A stretch of 64,000 nt of DNA from Burhinus oedicnemus. Its lineage: Eukaryota > Chordata > Aves > Charadriiformes > Burhinidae. Under the pieces are notes generated by a model. It saw only the letters and a program-made list of their open reading frames with translations. It searched no databases and was not told the origin of the DNA. The stretch is from positions 5,142,972 through 5,206,971 of the forward strand of contig VFFE01007869.1 in NCBI GenBank assembly GCA_008921705.1, written 5' to 3'. The position numbers were made by a program, and so were the translations under genes. Positions within the stretch are counted from its first letter, which is position 1, and every line of letters begins with the position of its first letter. Shown here piece after piece: positions 1 to 12,400 of the stretch.

Positions 1-309
1 AAAGAAACGCTAGGAGTACCCATGTGGTACACCGACAGGGCGATCACCCCGTAGGTAATGACGGAGACCAACATTTAACGTTTCCTTAAAACCTTCTCTG
101 CAGTCTCAGAAAGGGAGATCAAAACTTAGATCCCTAAATTGAAGTAAGAAGAGGTGTTAATGCCTCAGTGACACGTTGCAGCGACTGCGTTACCTCATTT
201 AACGGCAGTTAGGCCTGGCGCCCAGCCGGGGTTTGAGGTGGTGCCTGNNNNNNNNNNNNNNNNNNNNAGGCGGGTAGCGGCGGTGCTGGGAGCCGGCTGC
301 CGGGCGGCC
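1..309 (+). promoter_or_regulatory. DHX36 upstream region and 5' UTR, with a 20-base gap
   Basis: AT-rich intergenic sequence turns GC- and CpG-rich from about 205. A run of 20 Ns lies at 248-267, 42 bases before the start codon, so the 5' UTR and probably the transcription start are incomplete. No TATA box is evident, as expected for a CpG-island housekeeping promoter. A start site in this region is inferred from position only. Confidence 0.6.
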
Positions 310-513
310 ATGAGCTACGAGCACCGCCGGGATTGGGGCCGGGGCCGCGGCGGCGATGGCGGGTCCGCCGCTTCCTCCTCCTCCTCCGCGGGGGGACACG
401 GGGGCCGCGGCGGCGGGCGGGGGCGTCACCCCAGCCACCTCAAGGGCCGCGAGATCGGGCTGTGGTACGCGCGGAAGCAGGGCCAGAAGAGCAAGGAGAC
501 GGACCGGCAGCAG
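310..513 (+). CDS. DHX36: DHX36 exon 1 (start codon, Gly-rich region, RSM)
   Basis: Encodes residues 1-68 from the ATG at 310-312. The first 39 residues are low-complexity Gly, Arg and Ser; residues 40-62 are the RHAU-specific motif, with HLKGREIG and [10 protein letters not shown] visible. The exon ends in CAG before a GTGAGG donor, phase 0. It is very GC-rich and carries several G runs. Confidence 0.96.
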
Positions 514-3409
514 GTGAGGGGCGGCGGCGGGCGCGGCCCCTCAGCGGGGGAGCGGGCAGCGTTGGTGCCCCCATTCGGCCGCCGCCGCGCCCCGGCGGCT
601 TTTCGTCCCGCTGCCCGAAGGAGCGGGGAAGGGGGAGCTGCGGGGAGCAGGGCCGGCGGGAGAGCTGGGCCTCGTCCATCCCTCTGAGAGGCTTCCGATC
701 GTGCCGGAGAGTGTCGCTAGGTTGAGACTGACGTTGAAGTGTTAATAATGTAATATTTGCCGATATTACGTTATTATTATTTCTGTTATTTGGCTGAGAG
801 AGTTGGGGGTGTTCAGCCTGGAGAAGAGAAGGCTCCGGGGAGACCTTCCAGCCCCTTCCAGTGCCTCAAGGGGCTCCAGGAAAGCTGGGGAGGGACTCTG
901 GATCAGGGAGTGGAGCCAGAGGACGAGGGGGAACGGTTTTACACTGAAAGAGGGCAGATTTAGATGAGATCTCAGGAAGAAATTGTTGCCTGTGAGGGTG
1001 GTGAGACCCTGGCCGGGGTTGCCCAGAGCAGCTGTGGCTGCCCCATCCCTGGAGGTGTTCAAGGCCAGGTTGGACGGGGCTTGGAGCAACCTGGTCTGGT
1101 GGGAGGTGTCCCTGCCCATGGCAGGGGGGTGGAACTGGATGGGCTTTAAGGTCCCTTCCAACCTAAATTGTTCTATGATAAGCTGAGTACATGTTAATGA
1201 AAATCCTACTTTGTTTTTGTTTTTGTTTTGTTTTACTAGAGAGCTGTCGTGCGTATGGATGAACGCAGGGAAGAGCAAATTGTGCAGCTGTTGAATACTG
1301 TCCAAACTAAAAATGAAAAGGAGCAAGAAGCCATGTCCTGGTGGTCTGGGGATGAAGAAGGGTAAAGAGAAACAATTGCTAATGCTTTTATTTACTTTGA
1401 ATTGAACAAACTTCCCACAAACTGGTAGAAGATATATCAGAAGATGTTGACATTTAGTGAGTGAATTAGGTTAACAAATACACTTACTTTTCCCCTACGT
1501 GTATTGTCATACTGAAATAGTTGGTTGTAACCCTTGCTATAAAGCCCTGTTCCAGATTATTATTGAGTTGAGGGTGTTAAATTTTTGCTTCGTAAAATCC
1601 AATAATCGATCTGCAGGCCTACTGAGTAGATATATGGAGTTTTTCAGGTCCCCTGGCCTCTAGAATTACTCTTCCAGAGGTGGAATTTGACTTCATTTTT
1701 CAGTTATTGTACAGTCTTGGGATGTTTTCTCAGCCCCTGTGAAATAGGGTCCATTCTTAACACTTAAAGGATTTTAAATGATGGCAGTGAAATGGGCAGC
1801 CAGGTGTGTTACTCCGAGTCCAGTGAAATGAGGTGTTTGGGTCTCTGTTCTGCTGAGTGACCCGGTTCCAGGGCAGTGGTTCTGCCAGCAGGTTAGGCAG
1901 TGATTCTCTGGAGATGTTTTGTTGCGTTGTTGGCTTCGTTTGATATGAGAGAACATGTTACATTTCTAGGTACTGATGTAAAATTTTTGATGGCTGGTAG
2001 TTTTCAGACTTTAGTTGTTTTAATGGCATATGCCACGTTCTCATCGGCTGATGGTCAAGTAACCTAGTAACCTGTGGCTGTGATGTCTCAAACATTTCAG
2101 GTTTGCCTTGAATGGTTCAGTATACTCTTCACAGCGGCCAGGCACGTCTTTGGATAATCTTTGAAGTTTCTGTTCTCTGCACTTATTTCAGACCTACTCC
2201 AGAACAGCCTGCCAAAGTGAAACCAGATACTGAAAAAGCTCCTGTAAAACAGAGACCAGTCTTCGAAAAAACATTTCTTGATCGAGATGTGGAATATCTT
2301 TTTGAAAAAAATGAGCAAGATACTGATTTAGATGAGCAACTTAAAGAAGACTTAAGAAAGAAGAAGTCTGATCCTAGATATATTGAAATGCAGGTACTTT
2401 TCCATGTGTTAAGTAGAAAGCTTTTGATTAGATTTTTTTTTTTTTAATTAAACTAACCAGAAAAAATAACTACTTGCAATATATTTACTAGGAAGTTGTG
2501 ATGATGTTACTTTGGCTAAAAATTACCTTCAGCATTTACAAAATGCATACCTATCAGTAGGACAGCAATTAAAAAACAGGCTTTCAGTGACAATTGCTGA
2601 TTGCATAAAATCTAAAATTTGAAGCTTATGCATTGTTTAGTTGAGTGGGTTTTTCTGTTTGTTTTTTAACGGATTGTATCCCTGCATTTATGTCTAAAAC
2701 TTAAAGCACAAAAATGGGCTCTGACAGAATTGCCTCTTAAAAACGTAGTTTATGTTGTTCTAATAGCCATATATAAACTTGTCAGATAAAACAGTCTTAC
2801 CGTGAACAGGTGGTTCTCCCTTTGATCCAAGGCCCTAGTCTTGCAACCGTACATACGTACCTCTTCACATACTGAACTGTTGGTTTTAAATGATTTTGCT
2901 AATTTAGTGAAACTGAAAACATGCATGGAATTAAACTTATTTCTAGTGGGCCTATGTTTATGTAAGTATTAGCCTAACAGTTTGTCGTGTTATTTCTCAG
3001 TTTAGCTCAGATCATAGATGAAATCTTTTTCAGTGTGGAAAAGATGCTTAAAGATACTATTACTTTCTTTTTCCCCAGAGATTCCGAGAGAAACTCCCTT
3101 CATATGGGATGAGACAGGTAAACGTGTATTTCATTTGAAAGAATATGTGTTACTGTTGTTCTCTGTTAAAATAGGAGGAAACAGTTGTGTAGCTGGGACT
3201 AACAGGAAACCTTTATTGCCTTTTATGAAGGTGCTGAAGCTTCCCAAGTTCTGACACTGGATTTAACTTCTTTCCAGAAAGTAGCTCAGGTTCACTGCTC
3301 TATGACATGTATGAGGTTACTCTGGACCTAGATAGTTTTATCACTAGGGGCAGCATTATTCATGGAAATGCTACTGAATGCTAGATACGTTGAAGTACTC
3401 TCTCTCCTC

Positions 3410-3442
<33 letters not shown>

Positions 3443-6400
3443 GTATAGGTCTTTTCCTCTTTCTCTGCCAGTTAAACTTTTAGAACATTTCTAGTCACTT
3501 GGATTTTGTATGGAGTAATTGACCACTGCATAAATTATCATGCATTCTTTTTCTTACATATATAAAATTGTGGCCATTTGTTGAACATTTGCCCAATTTA
3601 GAACTGAATATAAGGCAGATTAAACCTTCTATTTTAATCACGGACTTTATGGCTGTACTGCTTATTGCCATTAATTTCTCAGGCAGAATATAAAATCAGT
3701 GACAGTATGGGTTGTTATTAATAGATGTTAATTCTTCACTTCATGTCACTTGTATGAAATGGATATTACGAGTATTCTGTTATGTTTTTCTTTTGCAGGT
3801 TCAATGAATGATTAGTGAGTTTTCTTTCTAAAGTTAATGTATTTGTCATAATGTGGTCCTTCTTGTTAGTGTTTGGGTCTTAAAATAGTTATACTCCATG
3901 TTACAGTCCTTTGGATTTGGAGGTAGAGGCTGGGAGTGTAAGAAATGTGTTACTGTCAGTATAAGAAACGTTAAAATGTTATGCTGAAAATCTTCAGTTA
4001 GTACAGTCTTGCAATCCAACAGAAAATGCTTGTTTTCAGTCACCAAAGATAGACAGAAGGCAAGTAGGAGGGAGAAAAGTTAAAAAATGTATTTCAGGCT
4101 TTCACTTTAGTTATTTTATGTTGTTTTCATATAGCGTCTTAAATATTTAAAACTAGTATTCAGATTTTATATGCTTTAAGTGCAAATGAGCAGAAATTAC
4201 TTTGGTGTGGTTGAAAGTTGTTTTTTTAGTAATATATGAGAAAAAGTATCTGTTTCTTTAGTTGCTACTACACTTTATTCTAAGTTCACTGCACAGTAGC
4301 AGTGAATTGTCAAAATCCTTCTAAAATCTGTTTTGAATAATCATACAACAAATGTTTTCTCTTTGTTTGGAAACAGGAACTTGTAAACCTTATAAACAAT
4401 AATCGAGTAACTGTGATAAGTGGTGAAACTGGTTGTGGAAAGACAACCCAAGTTACACAGTTCATCTTGGATGATTACATAGAGCGAGGGAAAGGATCTA
4501 CATGCAGGATTGTTTGTACTCAGCCTAGGAGGATCAGTGCTATCTCGGTAAGTGCCATTTGACTAACTGAGTAACTTAACTTCTTGTGATTTTTTTGTTT
4601 GTTTCTTTTGTTTTACACCCACCCCCACCCCCCCTCAATAAATGTGAGTAAAAATTACTGCCTTACCCAGAATCACTGAATGAAAATATGTTTCTTACTG
4701 GGCCTAGGATCCATGGGCAAGTTGATGAACTGAGTGTACAATCTGCTAGATTATTTGAAGTTAAGATCTGAAAAAATGTCAAATGATCAGATAGGTACTG
4801 TGCACCTCTTGGAGAAACTGCTCTGTCATCACATGTACTCAGACTAAATTTAAAGCTCAAGATAAGCATTCAGTCCATAGTGGACAGTGAAAATGGCTTT
4901 CTGTGTGTTTGTTTTCAGTCATCTAAGATTCTATTGCAAATAACACTTGTGTTAATATACACTAATTTGATATTTCCTAAGTTTTGGTCGTTAATAGAGT
5001 ACAGGCACTGCAAGCCTCCTTCTTCCCTGAATTTAATCATGGTTTGTATCCGTGACTTTAATGGATTTGGGCAGCGCAAATTTGAATTAAGGTAAATGCT
5101 AACATTGTGTCAGGCCCTTTAGATGTATATTAATAAGCAAGAAAGAATTTGGCTTTTAAGTGCAGAGTAGTTACTCTTCTTGATAGTTAAGTATCAAATG
5201 ATTATAGAACCTTACTTCCCATGAGGAAAAGCTCGCCCTGCTGAAAGGGCGAGTGTATTGCTAATGCCTAAATGGCTGTGTGCCTTTGCAATATGTCCTG
5301 GGTCGCAAACCTGTTCTCGCGTTGCTGACAGGAAATGCTGTTCTCAGTGGAGGAGAAAAAGTGATGTTCGGGGTGTTTGTTGTTTACGTAACATCTTGGT
5401 TCTAGGTATTTCCTGCTGATGAGTAGCTAAATCGCAGATCAGCCTTGTGGGATTTTGTAAATTTTTTTTTAATGCACTGTTTTGATTTTATTTATTTTCC
5501 TAAGGTGGCCGAGAGAGTCGCTGCTGAAAGGGCGGAAGCGTGTGGTAGTGGCAAGAGTACAGGATACCAAATTCGTCTGCAGAGGTGAGAGAGGATCCCT
5601 TGACAGTTTTTGTGCATTGGTGTACAGTAATATCTGTTGTTATTCAAGCAAGAAAATTTGAAAAGTAGTTCTTAACATAGATGACTGCTTTCATTCTGAT
5701 GTTTTCTCTAGAAGGAATTCCTGTGAATAGCTGGTGTAGAGAATAAGGTTTCTGAAATTTAGCAAAAATTTTGAGTGTGATTATTGTATTTTATGCAACG
5801 TGTAACAGTGGCTAGCACCACATTGTACTTTGTCTAGTAAGTCCTTTTTTCAGCTCTTCTAAAAGGTTCTGCTATAGATAGGTGTAAAACTGATGCCCCT
5901 AATCTGTGAATTTCATGGAAAAATGGAAAAGCTAAAGGAGAGATTGCTATAACCCATATTTCTGGGGAAAATTACGTATTTGCTACACGTATCTATTGAG
6001 TAATCCCACTGGGGTCAGGTAATAAAGTTAGATGGGTTGACAAGAGTTCATAGACCTGGTGCCATAGACCAAAAGCGATTACATTTGGAGTCATCTCTAA
6101 TTTAAAAAAAAAAAAAAATTAACTGAAATGTTATCAGCAAATACTGGAACCTCGGTTATCGTTGAGGAAAAACTGCTGGTGAGAGATGACAGCTTAGTCC
6201 TTTCAGCACTTCAGTTTGAGTTTTAGAATCTTATTTATATTTTTCTTTATGCTTAAATCAAGAATATTACACTGCTGTATATTTACCCGTCATCTGTGCT
6301 GAGTTCAGGTAGCTACAAGAATTTGGGGTCAGAGGATCAATGTGCAAATTATGAGAAATGATGTCTGGGAAGTCAGGGCTTCTGTCAAATTACAAGTAGG

Positions 6401-9400
6401 TCATTCCCCATCAACAAAAATGCTGCAACGGTGGCCTAATTCCTTGTTCCACCGATTGAACTGTAAGTGAGCAAATTAGAGAATGAGGCATATTTCATAG
6501 TGTCTGTAATGACTTATCTGCATTTTCATTTTAAGCTTTTAAAGTACTTTGCAAAACACAGAAGTGAACTCTTAATGTATCTCTTTCAGTCGGTTACCAA
6601 GGAAACAAGGTTCAATTTTATACTGTACCACAGGAATTGTCCTACAGTGGCTTCAATCAGATAAGTAAGTTTTTTCCTATTTAATAAAAAACTGCATAGA
6701 ATTATGAAATGACTTGACTACCAAGTTGTTTCTAACATTCTCTGCTATGTTTCTTTTAATTTTGCTAAAAACAAATGTTTAACTTCCTGCTGTCCTATTT
6801 TAGGCACTTGTCCAGCATTAGTCATGTAGTCCTTGATGAAATTCATGAAAGAAATCTTCAGTCAGATGTTTTAATGAGCATTATTAAAGATCTTCTGAAT
6901 ATTCGTTTGGATCTGAAAGTAATACTTATGAGTGCTACTTTAAATGCAGAGAAGTTTTCGGAGTATTTTGGTAGGTGAAATGCTTCCTGTGAATGTTCCT
7001 CTTAAGTAATTTAGGCTTCTGCGGTGTAAATGCAAATTTTAGGATTGTTTTTTATCAAAAATTCAATTTTACAAATAGTTGCCAGCTGATGAAGATGCTT
7101 TTCCCTTAATTTTATCTCATCATGAGCATGTTGCTTCTGTATTTGCTCTTTCAGACATATCATGGAAACAGTATTTCCAGAGTGTTTTCATATTAAGTGT
7201 TTACTAATGTTTACCATATTTTAGAAGTCATGGTACGAGTGGGGAACCATCTTGAAGCCTTTAGTTGTTCAGTCTTTCACCTTTATCCTGTAGCTGGAAT
7301 CAGAAGAACACGCTGAAGAACAGTATACCGCTTGCTAGCTATGCTTTTTTTTTTTATTCAACAATTTTATTTGGAATTGAATTTGATGTCTTCTGTGAGA
7401 ATTTAAAAATAAACAAAAACTCCCTATAGACTTAGCAACTATATTGCAAAAATAGCGAAGAATGTGTATTGCCTTTGTTATTTCAGTACAGTGTTTTATT
7501 TGCTGTTTAAAAACTGAGTTATGCCATCCTCCACAGATAATTGTCCAATGATTCACATACCTGGGTTCACTTTCCCTGTAGTGGAATATCTTCTCGAGGA
7601 TGTAATTGAGAAGTTGAGGTAAGGGTATTTTCTGAACGCTGTTATAGACAGTATTTTGGGGGTGTTTTTTGCGTAGTTTGTCTTCTCAAAGATTATCTTG
7701 GTATATATAACCTATGGAAAAATTAGTTGTGTTTTTCAACAGAAAATCTTTCAAGGGACATTTAGAAGCTTTTACAGTAATTAAAAATGGCACATAGCAA
7801 CCTGGCTGGAGGAGGGGAAAAAAAATCCTTGTCTTTTGTTGTAGTGAATTTTCAGGCTACTAAATAAAGCTAGTCTTTCTGTTTATTCAAACTTTTTTTC
7901 CTACACATTGTCACGCTTACTAGAGATGGTGCCTGTTTTTGTAAGTAAGATTTCTTACAGAAAAGAAATTAAGAATCTTATTTACATTGTATAGCTAAAG
8001 CACTGCGTATTTGCCATAGTTTAGAAAGCTACTATGCAGCTGGCTTTAAATGACTTCAGTTTCAAAATTTAATTATGTTGTTGTTTAAATTTAAAGGTAT
8101 ACTCCAGAAAACACAGACCGTCGGCCGCGGTGGAAGAAAGGTTTCATGCAAGGACATGTAAGCAGACCAGAAAAAGAAGAAAAAGAGGAAATCTACAGGG
8201 AACGATGGCCAGACTATTTAAGGCAGCTGCGGGGCAGGTTGTTCTCAAAAGTTGTTACTCTTTTGCATTAAGTTTTTAGACACTTCTTAAGTGACATAAA
8301 TTGAAGGGTAAACTCAGGTTGTTTAGGTCCTAGATAATTCATGAGGAGGAGAGAGATGATGTAAACACTTCAAATGCAGGTCAGACACAACATGGTAATT
8401 CTTAAACTTAGTGTAAACTGATAATTGTGCTAAACTAAATCTCAGGAGTACATTGGAGGTGCAGTAATTGAACAGAGAAGGAAATTGAACAGTAGTGGGT
8501 TACTTAGATGTGTGACTGCAGAGCCTTATAACAGAAACATGAGTGCATGACTCCGTATGTTAACAAGTTACCAATATGTATGCTTTCAATGCCTGTAGGT
8601 ATTCAGCAAGTACTATAGATGCCTTGGAAATGATGGATGATGATAAGGTCGACCTTGACCTCATAGCAGCACTTATCAGACACATCGTTTTGGAAGAAGA
8701 GGTACACTTCTGTCTCCTGTCATCACGTTTTAATGTTGGGACTGAATTGTCAGTGGCTCAGTGGCCGTTGGGAGTGTCAGAGCTGATAGTTTGGCTTATC
8801 ATACAGGTAGAAAGAAGAAGAATTTTTTATTTTGCCTTTCTGAGAAGTTATCAGCAGCTTTACATATCTAATTACTATTTAAGCCCTGAGTTTAGAATGT
8901 GGTTAGTTACCGTGTTTATTGAAATGCTGGGTTAGAATCCATGTTTAAAGGGGAGCACACATCTAAGCATTTTCTTGAGTAGGAGTTGTGGGTGTTAATG
9001 AGAGCTGTGTACATAAGGAGCTTGGAAAACTTACAAATATGTTTGATATGCCCACTTACGGTCCCTTCTGAGCAAGGGGGAAAAAAGCCTGAATTCTTAT
9101 ACTAACAGTAGGGATTGTCTTGTAAATAAAAAGGACAGATATCTGAAGGTTTGGGTGCCATTTGGATTCAGATTGCTGCATTTTTATTTCTTTTGGATAA
9201 GCTTTTAAATAAGCCTTTAAATTAATTATACACCTTAGTTATTTGATGGAAAGTAATATAATTACAAATTAAGTTTTAACTTTTAGTTCTGTGACTCTCT
9301 GTGTGTTTGTCAAAGGTAGTATTCTTTCTAGCATGTAGTAACAGCTACGTTTTGTGAAATAGCTGTAGAAAACTGTCTGAAACCTCTTTAGTGTACAACT

Positions 9401-12400
9401 AAATCTTTGTTCTTGGTTTCTCAGCAATGGGAGGGAGAGGGCAAGAGCAGTTCTTAGAGTTGATGTTCACTGCCTCATATCTGCACTGTGCAGCTGGCTT
9501 TAATGGTTTTCTGCCTGAGTATCTAAATATGACTTAGATGCTGTGAAGACTGAATCTTTACTTACACAGCCTAGCAAAGGTCTAGTCACTTCTACCAAAC
9601 ACAGTTAGGAGACTCTTCCAACTTTCACTTTGTCAAGATTAGCAGTTCATACAGCTGTGTAGTTATCCCCAAGTGTGTCTTACCTTGTTGTTTAGTAGTA
9701 ACATTATCAGAATATTAATATCGGAAGGGTCCTGTGTCTGAGGCAGTGACACACATGAAGAATAGCTTCTGTTACCGTAGGTATAATGTATATAGGTTGT
9801 CAAAACCTGAAGTTATATATTTGTTTCTGTGTTCAAAAACATCTGTGGAAGAGCTGACACCTTAGCCGATCCCTTAAAGAGGATTTTTATTATTAAAAAT
9901 ATTTAATAATTTAATATTTCAGTTGATAGATCATTTAGGCTGTGGATAATGAAGATGAGTTGCTGTTTCGTGTTTTGTTCTTCCTGTGCTGAAAATTGTA
10001 TGTTAGTTTTTCTCTATTTTATTTGCAGCTCAAATTCTTCTAGTGTCGACATGGCAGTGTTTAAAACACTGCAGGGGAAAAATGTTTACAATCAAATTTT
10101 TATTTATTATGTTCAGCTAAATACATGTAGCTAACTCTTTTATAGAAAACAGTCTTATAAATTTTGTTCCAAATTTGAGTCAATGAGGTTTCAAATATTG
10201 TCTATCCAATGTGTATGTATTAGTGTGCAAGTAGCTGGTTCTTTGCACAGCATATAGTTTATTGTAACCTCTTTTCCCTTCACTCCCTCTTTTATATATA
10301 GGACGGTGCAATTCTAGTGTTTCTCCCAGGCTGGGACAACATTAGCACTTTGCATGATCTCTTGATGTCACAAGTCATGTTTAAGTCAGGTAAACCCAAA
10401 ATTTTACATGGGAATTCTAGCAGTAGCGTTGGTGGCAAACTCTTAATTTTTGCATGTGATTGCTGGTGTTGCACTGGATTTACTTGTATTCTCGTCTCTT
10501 CTCTCAAAATGATTGCAGTGTGTTCAGTGTTTCTTGCATTTCTGTGGTATCTTTCATCTACTAATGATGATAACTCCTTTTCCTCAGTGTAGGAGTGAAC
10601 AATCTGAGAAAGAATCTCAGACCTGCATCTTTTTCCTTTTGTCCTTTCTTGTAGTTATAACTTCCATTCAAAACTAAACTCTTTCTTCATTCTGTGTTGA
10701 TTTCCTCTTTTCTTGATTCTTCCGCAGCTTCTGTCTACTGCTTTGCTGATAGTTCTTTTAAATCCTGTTTATTCCTAGAAACTTCTTAATAGGATACTAA
10801 AATACTGTATGCCTATCTAATACACATTAATTTGTCCCTTTTGCATAACTGATATTTTCATCTAACTTGTCTATGCCCTTGACTATTCAGATAGTCATCG
10901 TAACAGTTCATATTGTGTACATTCCATAGATAAAGAATTTCAATTTATTGAAAGACTGAGAAGAGTGTCAGTTTATTTATTTAACTTGAGCAATTGTTAA
11001 ATAAATTGAGAATTTTAAAATTAAATACAAATTACAGTACATAACTCCATATATTTTCTTAAACTTGTCAAGACATAACGTAGTAAAAAAAAGATTCCTT
11101 TATACTTTTTTACTTTAGATTTTGCCATTATCATACATATATGTGTGAATTCTGAATATTAAATGATAGACTTACTTGCAGCATATTTTCTCTGTTCTGC
11201 ATACTTGATTTTCCTGTAAAATTAAAGTTTCTGTGCTTACACTGTATCTTCTACTGATTTTTAATTTTCAGATAGGTTTATTATCATACCTTTACATTCA
11301 TTGATGCCTACTGTTAACCAGACTCAGGTATGCTTTTCTTATGTTGTTATGCAATAAAGTAACATTTCACAACTAAAAAAAAATAAAAATTAATTAAGCA
11401 TATGTTTGGTTTTGGCAAACATATAAATGGGCCATGGATAATTACAGGTTTTTAAGAAGACCCCGCCAGGAGTAAGGAAAATCGTGATTGCTACCAACAT
11501 TGCAGAGACTAGGTAAATAGCTAGCTATACAGACTAAAAAAAGCTATACGTTCAACAAACCAAAAGTGGTAATCTAAAGTATAAACCTGCTCAGTATTAC
11601 CAAAATATGTTTCTGTATTCGTACCATTCATTTATAACAATTATATTTAGAAATGTTTATAGACTAAACAAGAGTTTTCCTTTAATTGTTTTTAAACAAT
11701 TAAAACATGGATGTTACTATAAAGACTTGGCTTTGTATATGATAAATCTGAGCTGCCTATCCTCTCTGCAGACTTTATAACCCCATATGGTGGCTTTTGC
11801 CAGACCTAGGAGAATAAATCGAGCTCCTTCTTGAACTACTTAGTAATATAATTCTTAATGAAATTCCAGACATATTTTCTTTTCTTAATTGTGGGCTCAC
11901 AGTTTGGAAGGGGGTAAAGAGAGGCCAAACCTTTAAAATTCTAGGTCAAGCTTGCAAAGATGAAGAGTTGCATTTTCTTCTCACGCTTTTTTTTTTTTTT
12001 TTTTTTAAACAGCATTACAATAGATGACGTCGTGTTCGTTATAGATGGTGGAAAAATAAAGGAAACTCACTTTGACACACAGAACAACATTAGCACAATG
12101 GCAGCAGAGTGGGTTAGTAAAGCTAATGCCAAGCAGAGGAAAGGTCGAGCAGGAAGGTAAGAATAATGAGGATAGCTAGAAAAGTTTTGTGATGTTAAGG
12201 TTCCATCAGTCTTGGAGCACATGCATGCTGAAGATACTACTTTGTTATTTGTGTTCAGAAGCAGATGCTAGCACAACTGTCTCTTGGTTCTTACGGAAAG
12301 AATGGTTTCTTTGTCTTTTTAGGAAGCTGACTTAATTTGTGCTGCGTTTAACTCATGAGTTTCCCTCCTTACAGAAGAATAAGTTCCACGTTTTTTAAAA

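Noticed and set aside
766..1326. 186-codon minus-strand frame in DHX36 intron 1 and exon 2
   Set aside because: It is the reverse strand of a CR1 fragment and an exon; no independent coding evidence.
8576..8935. 119-codon open frame as an independent gene
   Set aside because: It is DHX36 exon 11 plus read-through into the flanking introns.
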